A stretch of 64,000 nt of DNA from Notamacropus eugenii (taxonomy: Eukaryota > Chordata > Mammalia > Diprotodontia > Macropodidae), in NCBI RefSeq assembly GCF_028372415.1, contig NC_092874.1, positions 241,777,461-241,841,460 on the forward strand, in the 5' to 3' direction. This document shows, piece after piece, positions 33,487 through 44,450 of the stretch. Under the pieces are notes generated by a model. The model was given only the letters and a program-made list of their open reading frames with translations, did not search any database and had not been told where the DNA came from. The translations under genes were made by a program, and so were the position numbers. The first letter of the stretch is position 1. Each line of letters opens with the position of its first letter.

Positions 33487-33575
33487 TGTTTGTGTGCTGA
33501 ATCTAGCTTGTACCTGCTCAGTCAGCTAAATACTCAAACTGCAAATTGGACTGAGCTAGCTCTAGCACACAAACA
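33487..33575. mobile_element. Small inverted-repeat element (MITE-like)
   Basis: Perfect 12-bp terminal inverted repeats, tgtttgtgtgct at 33487-33498 and agcacacaaaca at 33564-33575, enclose a partly palindromic core (ctagctt / gagctag). The total length is 89 bp. It interrupts repeat copy 3. Confidence 0.65.
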
Positions 33576-33601
33576 CTCCACATGAGGTCTTGATTTGTTT
33601 T

Positions 33602-33711
33602 TGTTTTTTTAAATATTTATTTATTATTTTTAAAATAAATTTTCTCTAGTTACATGTAAAAACAATTTTTAGCATTCAGTTTTAAAACTTTGAGCTCCAA
33701 GTTCTCTCTAC
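33602..33711 (-). mobile_element. Short antisense retro-insert with 14-bp target-site duplication
   Basis: The identical sequence tcttgatttgtttt flanks it at 33588-33601 and 33712-33725. The insert begins with a T-rich run, as expected for an antisense poly(A) tail, and holds 'ttctctagttacatgtaaaa' and 'tttgagctccaagttctctc', a phrase typical of marsupial LINE 3' ends. Confidence 0.75.
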
Positions 33712-33949
33712 TCTTGATTTGTTTTACTGATTGTCTAGACTTAAGAAAGTGATGGAGAAAATGTTAACAATGCAGGTTAAATTTAAAAGCATGCAGTAAT
33801 TTTTTTTAGAGAGCTGGTTGTTAAATATTTACCAACACACCATCCATGAGTCCAAACCAATTCTATACTATTTCTACAATGAACGGAGGGAGATACAGTC
33901 ATATGTTTCTTCTTTGGGAGCAGGCTTAATCATTTTAATTTTACTGTAT

Positions 33950-34200
33950 TCTTGGGGAGTTCTTTCCATTTCCATTGTATCATTGTATATGTTGTTTTCC
34001 TGATCCTACTTGCTTCACTTTGTATTGGATCATTTAAGCTTTCCCATACTTCTCTGTATTCATTTTTTTAAAAAATATATTTTTCAACTGATGATTTATT
34101 TATTTTTAGCATTCTTTTCCTTTCAAATTTTGGGTTCCAAATTCTCTTCCTCCCTCCCATCCCTTCCCCTATCAACTGAAAAGACAAGCAATGTGATATT
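33950..34200 (-). mobile_element. L1/LINE 3'-end fragments, antisense
   Basis: 'cctgatcctacttgcttcac' and 'tttaagctttcccatacttc' match the antisense marsupial L1 seen at 60845-62460. A second piece follows, with 'gggttccaaattctcttcct'. Confidence 0.5.
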
Positions 34201-34880
34201 TATTTCTGATGACTCAAAAAGCTAAGGAGTTACCTATTAACATTTCTTCATATATGGAGGAGGTACTAATTTCATGCCAACTCTGAAATGAAACTTTTCA
34301 AAAGCTTCTTTTATCCCCTTTTTTGAATAATAAAAGCCCCTTTTGTTTGAGGAGATGAACACCATTTTTAATGCTCCCAGCTTCTATAGAGGGGCCAAGT
34401 GGAATTTCACAAGATTTTCCAGAGAACAGTCTAATGTGAGCTAAAAGCAAAGTAGGAAAATCTTCAATCCAAGAGGTGAGATATTCCCAAAAAGTTAATG
34501 TTCTGAGTTTCTAGGGTAGATACTCTTTCAACAATGCTTGAGCATCACTGATGACTGAAAGACAGCTGAAGGAAAAACACATGTGCACACAAAATATTCA
34601 GTTGATTGTCTTTTGGGCTAACCAAGCCAATAAAATCACATTTATGCAAACAAGTTACCCAGGAGTATGACTTTCAGTAATGTAGAGTAGGAAGAGAGAT
34701 GACACTAACCTTTGAATGTATGACTCCTAAACATTAATTTCATGCCACTAAGGAACATAATATTGAAAAGATCTTTTCTCTATTACACAAGAGAGTGAAA
34801 AAATTAATGGCAGGAGTCCCCATTTAAGAAATACTGAATTGCAATTGTCTGGGTGTGAGGTGATGTAGACTGTGCCAGAG
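34201..34880. other. Intron 6 stretch without recognised elements
   Basis: No exon or named repeat is seen. The sequence is AT-rich with no long open frame. Confidence 0.45.
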
Positions 34881-35420
34881 TGGCAGCTGTGTGAATGCAG
34901 AGAAGTGGACATATACACAAGATGCTATGAAGGTAAAAATGACAAGACTTGGCAGAAGATTGGGTATGTGAGATGAATGAGAATAATGAATCAGGGCAAA
35001 GGTGCCATCAAGTTTATGAGCATGGATCACTGGAAAGATTATTCTCAACAATTATAGGAAAGTTTAGACTTAAAGGGAGATTGGGGGTAGGGAAGGAAGA
35101 AGAGAATGAGTTCTGTTTTTTTTTTCTTATTTTGAGAGGTTTATGAGTCACACAATTTGAGATGTCTAAATGGCAGTTGGTGATATAGACCTGGAGCTCA
35201 GAAGAGAGTCCAGGGCTCGATATCCAGATATGGGAAATTCAAGAAGTGGATTTTGTACGATTGTTTAACACATGGAAACTGATGAGATCAGCAAATGAGA
35301 TAGAATAAAGCGAAAAGAGAAAACGGACCAGGGCATAGCCCTAAGGGATATCCTTATTTAATAAAAATGACATGAATGAAAAACTATCCTAAAAAGACTC
35401 CGAGAAGGAGACAAGTTGCT
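34881..35420 (-). mobile_element. L2-type LINE fragment, antisense
   Basis: 'gagatgtctaaatggcagtt', 'gatatagacctggagctcag' and 'cagggcatagccctaaggga' resemble the distal inverted L2. Confidence 0.45.
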
Positions 35421-35457
35421 TCATGTGACTGAGTGGTAAATCTCTTCTAGGATAATG

Positions 35458-35638
35458 CAAGGGATGGGGAACCTGTGGTCCTCTAGGTCTTCAATTGTGG
35501 CTCTTTGAATCCAAATTTCACAGATTTATTTATTTATTAAAGGAATTTATTCTGTGAAGTCTGGATTCAGTCAAAGGGTTACACTTGAGGAACTATAGGA
35601 TCATATGTGGCCTCAAGGCCACAGGTTCCTCACCCCTG
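35458..35638. mobile_element. hAT-type MITE, second copy of the 3859-4013 family
   Basis: Ends 'gggatggggaacctgtgg' and 'ccacaggttcctcacccctg' are inverted repeats. The centre holds the mirrored pair 'aatccaaatttcacaga' / 'tctgtgaagtctggatt'. It ends about 100 bp from exon 6. Confidence 0.8.
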
Positions 35639-35737
35639 GAACCACTGTTTGCCTCTCACTATGAGGATCAATAAAATGTCTAAATCTTTTTTTAGTCATT
35701 AAATAAATTGCTATTCTAAAACAATAATTAGTATTAC

Positions 35738-35833
35738 CTTTTTCACAATTTACACCGTAGAATCCAGGTGGGCAGATGCACAAGCCAGGAGTAACACAGA
35801 GACCACCATTCATGCATCGTGGTGCACAGAGTG
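35738..35833 (-). CDS. WIF1: WIF1 exon 6 (EGF-like repeat 2)
   Basis: The minus strand encodes (A)[18 protein letters not shown], then [13 protein letters not shown], matching the second EGF repeat of WIF1 (human has T where this copy has A in LCxPRC). The exon is 96 bp in phase 1-1, with acceptor atttag|CACTCT and donor AAAAAG|gtaata. The reading frame stays open into both flanking introns by chance, giving a 134-codon ORF that should not be taken as a separate gene. The intron to exon 5 is only 1.5 kb. A hAT-type MITE ends about 100 bp beyond the donor. Confidence 0.97.
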
Positions 35834-36399
35834 CTAAATGAAAGAGAGAATCATGAAGAAAGGCAAATAAGATTTGAGAGCATGGCCATTTTGCTAAATT
35901 AGTAACAGACCTGTTTATTTGTTCTGACCCTAAAAGTTTAAGTGTCAAGTAGGTTGCAATCAGATAGAGTTTTTCTGGTGGAAATAATGTTATTGATACA
36001 ATCTCCATCATTTTCAAGATTTCAGAGAATTCACAGATCTTTCCATCAGAACAGCAGCTTAATCACAGAATCTGACACATATCAGGAGCTTAATACATTC
36101 TCGTCTCCAAGTTAGGTACATATCTTTTTGCCGAATTATTTCTATAATCTTTACTGTAAACATCCAAGTCATCCTTCCCCAATTAAAATGCCAAGAAAAA
36201 GAATACAAAATGTTCATACTTCATGTTTTTAATAATGAAAAAGTTTTCTTTGGCCAAATGAGTTAATAATTAAACATTTGTAATGATCAGTTATTTTCTT
36301 GTTTGTGGCTTTTTCCTTTTCTCTTTTTTTGGATCTCATCTGTGATTTTATTGGCTTTTTGGAACTCCCAATGAGAACACTCTCTCTATCAAATGAAAT

Positions 36400-36544
36400 A
36401 GGGGGACAGCCAGGTGGTACAGTGGATAGAGTACCAGCTCTGGAGTTAGGAGGACCTGAGTTAAAATCCAGCCCTCAGACATTTACTAGCTATGTGACCT
36501 TTGGCAAGTCACAACCCCTATTGCCTCAAAAAAAGAAAAAAAAA
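36400..36544 (+). mobile_element. Short form of the tRNA-derived marsupial SINE with A-rich tail
   Basis: 'gacagccaggtggtacagtg', 'ctggagttaggaggacctga', 'tttactagctatgtgacctt' and the end 'attgcctcaaaaaaagaaaa' show a copy that stops at an A-rich tail instead of the long 'gaaggaaatggc' body. Confidence 0.9.
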
Positions 36545-36589
36545 TAGGCACCTTCTCTGCAACTGAACATCTTAGAAAATTTCCTGTGG

Positions 36590-36685
36590 TACTAGGAAGT
36601 TAAGTGACTTGTCCAAAGTCACATACAATAATTATGATTTCTGATTCTGAAGTGGGCTTTCTAGTCACTCTACCATGTTGTTCCT
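36590..36685 (-). mobile_element. MIR-type SINE fragment
   Basis: 'gttaagtgacttgtccaaag' and 'tcacatacaataattatgat' are the antisense core. Confidence 0.55.
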
Positions 36686-37354
36686 CTGTGTTGTTGGGTT
36701 ATTTTTTTCATAAAAGAGCCTTTAAACAAACCATTTTCCCCCAAAGGTGGAATGTGCATTAAACATTTAATGGTGCTTATCAACTCTCAGACCCATAACC
36801 ATTTTATGATGTATGGTTAGATATTGGTGACTAGAGCTACTTTTGAAAAAGTGGAAATGAACATTATTGAATATTCAACTTGAGACTGAGTGGCTTGTTA
36901 ACAGTTCACAGGATTGAAGAAAATCCCTAATGTATTATATAGCCCTATAAGCTTATCCTTAGGTGCTTTAATGATGGCATGTGGGACCAAATGGAGTTAT
37001 GGTCTTCCAGTTTTACTATTACACAAGTGACTGAAGAAGTCAACAGCCATAGTTGTTTGAGGAAAGAATTTCCATTTCCCACATAGACTTTCTGTGATTT
37101 TCTGAGATTTTATTAATGCACACTGAAGTGATTACAGTTAAGTGACTTAAAACAAGAGAAGGTATATTTATAGTATCTCTGAGTCTCTCTTTATATACAA
37201 CTATGTCATGGACAAGTTACGTGAAAGAAAGAAAGAAACCAAGATCAGTCAATCAGCAAAGCTTTGTGAAGTGCCTACCCAGTGCCTGCAACTCTACTGG
37301 TGTCCCAGGAATACCAAGACAAGAAAAAAGCAGTGAGACATTGATCTTTCCTAC

Positions 37355-37450
37355 CTTTCTCACAGTGAGGCCCGTAGAATCCATCGGTACATTTGCAGAC
37401 ACGTCTTTCATTGCAGATGCCTCCATTTCTGCACCCTCCTGGGCATTCAG
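37355..37450 (-). CDS. WIF1: WIF1 exon 5 (EGF-like repeat 1)
   Basis: The minus strand reads (A)[19 protein letters not shown], then [12 protein letters not shown], a complete EGF-like module with six cysteines in the C-x3-C-x5-C-x5-C-x1-C-x8-C pattern. [10 protein letters not shown] is the diagnostic start of the WIF1 EGF array. The exon is 96 bp, phase 1 on both sides, with acceptor ctcaag|CTGAAT and donor GAAAG|gtagga. The final G joins CA of exon 6 to form Ala. In the family the EGF array binds WNTs and heparan sulphate proteoglycans outside the cell; that role is family knowledge, not visible here. Confidence 0.97.
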
Positions 37451-38054
37451 CTTGAGCAAATAGAAATAATTCTAACATTAAGGCTCTGGATGCATTAAAA
37501 AGTTAGGTGACTCATACCCAACATGAAAAGAATCTGAGGCTTTCATTTTCTTGTTGGTATCAATAGTAATAATCCATTTGACAATGACATATATTAGTTT
37601 TCCTGTATCTTTGCTTGTACCTCTCATTCTTCCCACCCACTTTCATTCTCCATCACACACACTTCTCCTTCAATATATGAAACTTTACCCATTCTAACTT
37701 ATGACAGAGAACAGAGCAAGGAAAGAAGGAAGGAAAAGTATGAGCCTTTTACCATCCAAAACAGTGTTCTCTTTAAAAATGTTGGATTGAATTACATAGT
37801 TTCTAAATACAAATATTTGTATTTGGAAGCTGGAATGACATTTCAGTTTCAAATTCCATTCATTTCCTTGTACAAATATTAACAGAAATATGCAGTCACT
37901 GTCCCCTTTATTTAACTAAAAGTGTTTATATTTTTAAATACACAATTGTCTTTTCTTTTGCATCTAGCAGTCTTCTTGATAGCAAGGAAGAAGCCAAATG
38001 AGATGGGAAGAATTCATAAATGAAGTCTGTCAACCTTATATCCATCCCATGCAA

Positions 38055-38180
38055 TAATCAATCAATCAACAAGCATTTATTAAATTACCTACTGTATGCC
38101 AGGCATTCTGCTAAGCATTAGGAATGCAAATACAATTTGCATTCAGACATTCCCCCCTTCAAGGAGTTTATTTAACTGGA
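38055..38180 (-). mobile_element. L2 LINE 3' end, antisense
   Basis: 'aagcatttattaaattacct', 'actgtatgccaggcattctg' and 'ccttcaaggagtttatttaa' are the inverted L2 terminus. The (ATCA)n lead-in marks its simple-repeat tail. Confidence 0.75.
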
Positions 38181-38217
38181 GAAGGACTATGAGAAGTATA
38201 ATATAATAGCACCGCCT

Positions 38218-38231
38218 CCCCCCCCCCCCCC
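38218..38231. repeat. 14-base poly-C run
   Basis: Fourteen consecutive C residues; length errors are likely here in any assembly. Confidence 0.95.
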
Positions 38232-38684
38232 ATAATGGCTCTGGATACTTTTCCTGTAGCTTTAAGGAAGAATGGAATCTTGAGGGGTTACTGTTTAGCT
38301 CTTTACTGTGAGGAGTGAAGAGAAGGTCAGTTTCATAGTGAGTCTAGTCTGCTTCAGCTGCCCTACTTGAAGAGACATTGGGTGAGGCGCAACCATAAAG
38401 AACTAAGAGGACTTCCCTCCTGTAAGACTCTTAGCTTGTAAAGAAACATTATAAAGAGAATTTTTAAATCACTTTGGCACCTATCCTGAGCAAACTGGAT
38501 GGGAGAACTATGTTTTCATAATTTAAAAATTGGCAGTAGTTATAATGGTTAGAGTTGACTCTGACTGTAATTTTACTTATAGCTGCTATGTTGTAATTAA
38601 CTATTTGTATCTTTATTATTTAATTTATTGTTTGTATAGCCAATAAATTTAATATTTGTTTAAGAAAAGGAGATGAGGGATTGA

Positions 38685-38785
38685 TATATGTATATATATA
38701 TATATATACGTACACATATACACATACATATATATACACGTACTTGAATATATACATACACAAACACACATACACATATGCATAA
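38685..38785. repeat. (TA)n / (CA)n microsatellite
   Basis: 'tatgtatatatatatatata' then 'cgtacacatatacacataca' and 'acacaaacacacatacac'. Confidence 0.9.
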
Positions 38786-39419
38786 TGTATATAGAAACAG
38801 ATGAATGAAGCTTATGGGAAAAGAGTTTTCTTCACTTTTTAAATAAGTAATATTTGGGTTGGTAGCTCAGAGATAATTGATTGATTAATGATGGATATTT
38901 TGCCATTTTAATAAGCTCATGAGGATATATCCAAACATGCTCCTTGATTTCCTTAGAACCTAAATAATGAATGAATAAAATACCAAGTCAAGGAGCAGAT
39001 GGAGAGGGGTAATGACTGCACTTAGGCTACATATGGATCACCAATTTGAAAAACCTGCTACATATGTTTGTCATGGCCCCTGTTTCATTTATAATTTGTA
39101 AAAATAATGACCATTACAATAGCATTAATGTGATTGAGTTTTTTCTATGTAAAACTTCCCAAAATGTGACATCATTCATGATACTCATAATTCTTTTTCA
39201 GCCATTTGTTGAGATCAACATTTTTATAACTGTTACAAAACATGCTATTTCACACAAATAAGAACTTATAAACAATAATAAAATATGCTTGATTTTATTT
39301 GATAAACCAAAGAACTCTTTATGTATCCATAGCCAAACTATCCAAAGATTTTCTGTTTCAAGGAGCTATCCCAAAACAAGTCTATGGACTATTCTTCCTT
39401 TATACAGAATAAGTCCAAA

Positions 39420-39790
39420 AGTGGATTAGTTGAAGGAACCAGGAATGTTTAGCCTCAGAAGACTCAGGGGAGACATTATAGCTATCTTCATGTATCTGAA
39501 GGATTATCATGTGAAGGAGGGATAAGACATTTTATTAGTCTCCAAAAGGTAGATATAGAAGCAATGTAGCTGCAAAAAAATCAAATTTAGGCTTAATGTC
39601 AGAGCAAAGTTCCTAATAACTAAAGTTGTTCCAATGTAGATTGGACTGCTATAAGAGGCGATAGTAAATCTTCAAGCATACTCCAGATGACCACTTGTCA
39701 GGCATGGTAGAGTGGAAGGAGAGTCCTTAGATTAGACTTGAGATCCCTTCTAACTCTTGAATTTTGTGATCCTGTGTGTTTCTGCAAATG
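39420..39790 (+). mobile_element. L3/CR1-type LINE fragment
   Basis: 'gactcaggggagacattata', 'catgtatctgaaggattatc', 'caaatttaggcttaatgtca' and 'gttgttccaatgtagattgg' follow the CR1/L3 3' coding-to-UTR text. Confidence 0.6.
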
Positions 39791-39997
39791 TTTCATTATT
39801 TTGCATGGCAAATATGTTCCTTATCTATTCATATTTAGAAATTCAGACTTAAAATAAAATGATAAAATTACTTCTAAAGTGATTTATAAATCCTTCCTTT
39901 ATTTTCTCCCATTTAATTTGCAGGCCAAATATTTAAAAATTGTAAAGCATATGAAAATATTATTTTGCAAAATTATTAGCCACAGCTCTAATTTGTT

Positions 39998-41110
39998 CTA
40001 TAAAGGCTGTTGCTTTATCTTTTTGGAACAGAGGAAGGACCAATTTGAGGAAGTTACCGATTTATTTACATCCCTCAGTTTAAAGAAAAGGTTCAACAAA
40101 TCTACAACTTTGAGGAGGAGATTTCTGATATACAATAAATATGATTCATTGTTATGACTATCTCTAAGAACCTTCAAAGTACTTTGGCTCAAGAAAACTA
40201 GCATGTTTTGCAATAATACAGAAATGCTACGTGCCCTACTGGCCTTATACTGTTGCACAATTTTGTAAAGAGCCTTCTTTTTTAATAGACTTAAAAAAAT
40301 AAAGTTGATCACCCTTATAACAACTTGAAAACTGTATGGCTTCTTGATTATATTTATCAACACAAATGGTTTTCTATGAAGCATACACTTCCAAATTGCA
40401 TAAAGGACTATTTTAATTAGTGTTTGCAGAGCTGTATTTCCTCCTGACATTGGGCTCCATCAGTGAAGATTGCAATTCTCCCACAATACATAATTTTCCA
40501 TTAAAAAATTCATCAGTTATGTTGAAAATATATCTTAATTTGTCATTGCCATCAATAGACTTACAAAGTAATAAACCTTTCCTCCCAACATCAATTTCAA
40601 CAATATATCACGCCTACATAACCAAAAAGCATGTTTAACTACATCTGTTACTTCATCCATTTGCAATGTAAAATAGGAATGGTTTAATTTGTCAATTAAT
40701 TGTCAGACATGAAGACAATTCTCCTTCCTTCCATATTGTATACAAGTAGAGCTACTTTGCACTTGTTTTGAGAAATATTGTTTTAATTATATTGATAGAT
40801 AGCACTACTATGTTTATTCTATCAAAATGAGGCTTTTTAAACTTAATGATACTATAAGCAACTTTGATCACACCAGCAGTCCTTTTGAGGTTACAGACAC
40901 AGATTTTGAAAAAGTTTGATTTTGCAAATGACTGGTTTTCTGTAGGAAAATTATAGTTTCTTGCTAACATATTCTCTATATATTCTTTCAAAATATCTTT
41001 TGAATTCATTAAGTTTTGTGCTAGCTGCAGCAAAAGCATTCACACAAAGGAAGGAATAGTTTTCCTCTCTATTAATAATAGTATTTGTAAATTTCAATGA
41101 TAAATATAAT
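39998..41110 (-). pseudogene. Decayed hAT transposase (ZBED5/GTF2IRD2/FAM200-like)
   Basis: Read on the minus strand, the broken frames follow a hAT-type transposase in order: a BED-finger remnant with KLNEFKRYFERIYREY (about 41015-41060, in a frame different from the next); VIKVAYSIIKFKKPH (40827-40871), matching the family's ASYxVAxxIAKxKKPH motif; LQMDEVTDV (about 40640-40666), matching LQLDESTDV with the first catalytic Asp; IFTDGAQ (40450-40470), matching the CTDGA motif; CMLHR (40373-40387), matching C(M/F)IHR; VVIRVINFI (40298-40324); and NLFFKLRD (40070-40093), matching the RxFELRDE region. Frameshifts and stops separate these blocks, so it is not expressed as one protein. It lies in WIF1 intron 4, same strand as the gene. 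The longest surviving frame is 150 codons (40450-39998). Confidence 0.82.
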
Positions 41111-41945
41111 AGATCACATTTTCTGGATTTGGGCTTTTTACTTCAAGTTTATTTCTACTACTTAAGCTATCTTTATTATCTTTGTATCAGTTTTAGTTAC
41201 TGTAGTGGCCTTTTCCTTCAAACTAGATATTTATTTATCATGAAGGTATTTTATTTCAGTTTTTAAAACTGAAAGACCATAAAATATTTGACAATTGAAT
41301 TGAAATTTAATTGTTGGAAATTTCAAACAATTATAAATACTCTTTTCAAGTCATTTCAATTTTTAAGAAGTTATTGTTGTTTTAAAAATTAGTTTATTAT
41401 ATTGTACTCAAAAAATGATCTTAAGAAAAATGGCAGACATTGTGGTACCTTTTAACTTACACAGAAAGATTGTTTAGCATTGAAATTATATATTTTCTGT
41501 CAAAATGCAACAAGCAAATAAATACTATAAAGTTATTTGGCTCATAAGTGTCTACAGACTAACAGGGACACCCTGAAATTTGTCGTGTCCTGACTCAAAT
41601 TTAATTTCATCTACACCTACCATATTAAGTAGTTCTTGGACTAGAGTTTCCATCAGTTGGAGTGATTTTGCCGTCTTGCTTTTGTTGATTTCGATTTAAA
41701 TTTTGCTTTTACTTAAAAAAATGGATATATTTATGTGGGAGTTGTATTTAAAAATAGCTAACAATTTGATCCATTGGTTTATATTTCCCTTAGAGAGTCT
41801 TAGGCCCATCATGTCTTCCCATCCTCAGAATATGTATCATAGTTTGAAATATTGTACCTTAATTGAATGTAATTTTACCTTCACATCATTAAAAAGTCCA
41901 TATCTATTGCTTTAAAATTTCTTGCTAGATATTATTTGAAACATA
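41111..41945. other. AT-rich intron 4 stretch beyond the hAT relic
   Basis: No named element. If the transposon kept a 5' terminal region it should be here, but I could not identify a terminal inverted repeat. Confidence 0.4.
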
Positions 41946-41949
41946 TGAG

Positions 41950-42185
41950 GTGGTGGAGTAAATAGAAGGCCAAACCTGGAGTCAGAAATATCTGAAATCA
42001 AATCTAATCTCATACACTTAGCTATGTGACCTGGAGCAAGTCACTTAGCCTCTGTCTACCTTAAAATGGTGACAATAATTGTATCATCTCCTGGGTTGTT
42101 GTGAGGATACATTGAGATAATATTTGTAAAGCACTTTGCAGACTTAACAAATACTAACTACTGTTCTTATTATTTTAGTTCTAGC
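41950..42185 (+). mobile_element. MIR/THER-type SINE
   Basis: 'cctggagtcagaaatatctg', 'gacctggagcaagtcactta' and 'gtaaagcactttgcagactt' span the full length. Confidence 0.78.
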
Positions 42186-42609
42186 AGTGTACTGTTTAAA
42201 CTACACAAGTGTAATATAATTTGAGTATTCCTTTGTCTTTCAAGAGGCTTTATTCATGATAACAAAAATGGAGGAAAGAGAGCTTATGTAGAACTAGACT
42301 GGTATTCTCTAAGGGGCAAAAATAGATTTCTCTGTGTCTTCTATAATATGGGTCTTTTAAAGGTTTTCAGAAAACAATTGAAAAAGAGGAAACTGGAAGG
42401 AGAAGAAGTGAAACAGCATGTTTACAAGTGTTTAAAACATCTTTTTGGAATTTTCCATTAAAAATTGGTTCTGTCTTATTAAGTTGTTTTTGGTCATGGC
42501 ACTGTGCCCTTCTTTCCAAATAGGAATTCAAATCCTTAAATCCAGAGAAATAAACTCTCAATTCAAAATTGCAAAAGCTAAACCAAAGTTAAAAATTTCA
42601 TTAAAATCA

Positions 42610-42790
42610 CTAGAATAATAAACTGATTCAGTGGAAAAAGTACTGGATTTGAAGGCAGGGAACCTCAGTGGAAATCCTGATTCTACCACTAATTACAACT
42701 GTAATTTGACCTCCATGGACCTCAGCTTTTCTGTCTGTAAAATGAGAGGTCTGGGCTATATAACATCTTAGTTGCCTTCAAGTTCTAAAT
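42610..42790 (+). mobile_element. MIR-type SINE
   Basis: 'agtggaaaaagtactggatt', 'atggacctcagcttttctgt' and 'ctgtaaaatgagaggtctgg' are the sense core. Confidence 0.65.
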
Positions 42791-43111
42791 ATATTATTAA
42801 CCTATGGAATGCTACTCCATAGCAACCTTTTTGTACCTATATTCTGGGCACTTTCCCCCTTGGCCTTCAATTTCAGCAGTAACACTATGGAGTGGAGAGT
42901 GGAAAGGCTTATCAAGGCAGCCATCCTCTGGGTAGGCTGTAAGGTAGAGTAATGGAACAGACTCTTCAGCCATGGTGTGGTGAAGCCTGTGGATCTCTTC
43001 TCAAAATAATATTTTAAATTCATAATATAAAAGTTTTAGCAATACAAAGGCAACCAGTTATGTTAATATTCAGCTATCTATCTATAAGTACATATATATA
43101 CACACACAGAT

Positions 43112-43340
43112 TGCTATTATTGTTTAATTGATCAATTGTGTATGACTCTTCGTGATCCCATTATTGGGTTTTCTTGGAAAATATTCTGGAATGGTTTACC
43201 ATTTCCTTCTCTAAATGATTAAGGCAAATACAGTTTAGGTGACTTGTACGGGGTCATAAAGCTAGTAATTGTCTGAGATTAGGTTTGAACTCCAGTCTTC
43301 CTGATTTCAGTCCCAGCACTCTATCCACTGAGCCACTTAG
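43112..43340 (-). mobile_element. tRNA-derived marsupial SINE, antisense
   Basis: 'tgactcttcgtgatcccatt', 'tttaccatttccttctctaa' and 'cactctatccactgagccac' cover head to tail. Confidence 0.85.
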
Positions 43341-43344
43341 GATA

Positions 43345-43662
43345 TACATACATAAATCTGTGTGTGTGTTTACACATGCACACATATACAGACACACACT
43401 ATATATGTATGCACACACACATATGTGTATATGTGCACATACACATGTGCACACGTTGATGTGTATATATTTACATATGCATACATATATGTACAGATAC
43501 ACAAAGATACATAAATCTCTCTCTCTCTCTCTATCCATCTGTATTTCTACCCATCTCTATATCTCTATCTTTATATACCTATATTTATATCTATCTCTGT
43601 ATACATTTCTCTGTCTGTTTCTGTCTGTCTCTCTTTCTGTCTCTCTCTTTGTCTGTCTCTTC
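43345..43662. repeat. (CA/TA)n then (CT)n compound satellite
   Basis: CA/TA/TG units (43345-43510) pass into CT-rich units (43517-43660). ORFs of 94 and 152 codons across it are repeat translations. Confidence 0.92.
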
Positions 43663-43665
43663 CAT

Positions 43666-43800
43666 GGATCCCAAATTAAGAACTCCTGCTCGAAGATAAA
43701 AATAGCCAACTCTGATTTTTACAAAAACTCAGGGTGTTTCTAATTATTCTATGAAGCATCACAAAATTCTCATTAAAAAATAAGTTACAAAGATAAAAAC
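43666..43800 (+). repeat. Local duplication, copy A (135 bp)
   Basis: From 'ggatcccaaattaagaa' to 'acaaagataaaaac', this segment recurs at 46076-46196 with high similarity in the same orientation. Copy A starts with the end of a hAT element and directly follows a pyrimidine-rich satellite. Confidence 0.9.
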
Positions 43801-44257
43801 ATGCCATTCAGTAGTTTTAGAGGAAACAGGGAAGCAAAGATAGGAAACATGAGTGTCACAAAATCCAAAAAATGAGGATAGACTTGCACAGCCCTAAAGA
43901 CTGGAAATCGTTGCTGCAGCAGGAGATGTAGAGCAGTGGCCCTGAATCACATACATCCCCATGCTTCTCTGCTCATTCTCATGGCTCCAGGCTTCTTTTC
44001 ATACGCTGCCTTTGGGCATCTACCACTTCAACTTCCTGATTTGCTTTCTTTCTTAAGATGTGATATACAAAATGCTGGTTACAAACTTGCATGGCAAAGC
44101 TCTTCTTACTTTTATCCTTTATTTGGTCATCCCTTCCCCACTCCCCAACCCCCACTATTTGCATGTTCAATGAATATGAGATGCACACTCAGGTACTTTC
44201 CTCCTGAGACAGTGGGGAATGAATTTTTATTAATGGTCATATAGCAAAGAAGAGGAA

Positions 44258-44450
44258 AGTGTGACAGAGAGGAAATACTACTGGATGTGAAGTCAGAGGA
44301 CCTGGTTTGACATCTTGGCTCTCTATCACATTCCCTGTGTGACCTTAAACATGTCACTTAAACCCTCTGGGCCTCACTCTTCTCATCTGCAAAATGGGGC
44401 TTTAGATTAGATGACATCTCAAATTTCTTTTGAGTTCAAATCTTTGGGAA
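44258..44450 (+). mobile_element. MIR-type SINE
   Basis: 'ggatgtgaagtcagaggacc', 'ttaaacatgtcacttaaacc' and 'ctcttctcatctgcaaaatg'. A MIR antisense scrap follows at 44615-44700. The 43801-44257 stretch shows nothing I can name. Confidence 0.75.

Larger units (their letters stand above)
33420..33860 (+). repeat. Low-copy interspersed repeat, copy 3 (split by two insertions)
   Basis: 'aagacttgatttattg' is broken at 33486 and resumes with 'ttttactgattgtctagact', 'gcaggttaaatttaaaagca' and 'gagagctggttgttaaatat'. The material between is a small inverted-repeat element and a 110-bp A/T-rich retro-insert. Confidence 0.7.

Noticed and set aside
35613..36017. 134-codon minus-strand ORF containing an EGF motif
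   Set aside because: Only 35738-35833 is coding (WIF1 exon 6). The rest is intron read through by chance, with good splice sites at the exon edges.
43254..43743. 94- and 152-codon ORFs rich in Cys, His, Tyr and Ser
   Set aside because: They translate CA/TA and CT satellites in opposite directions; no gene features.
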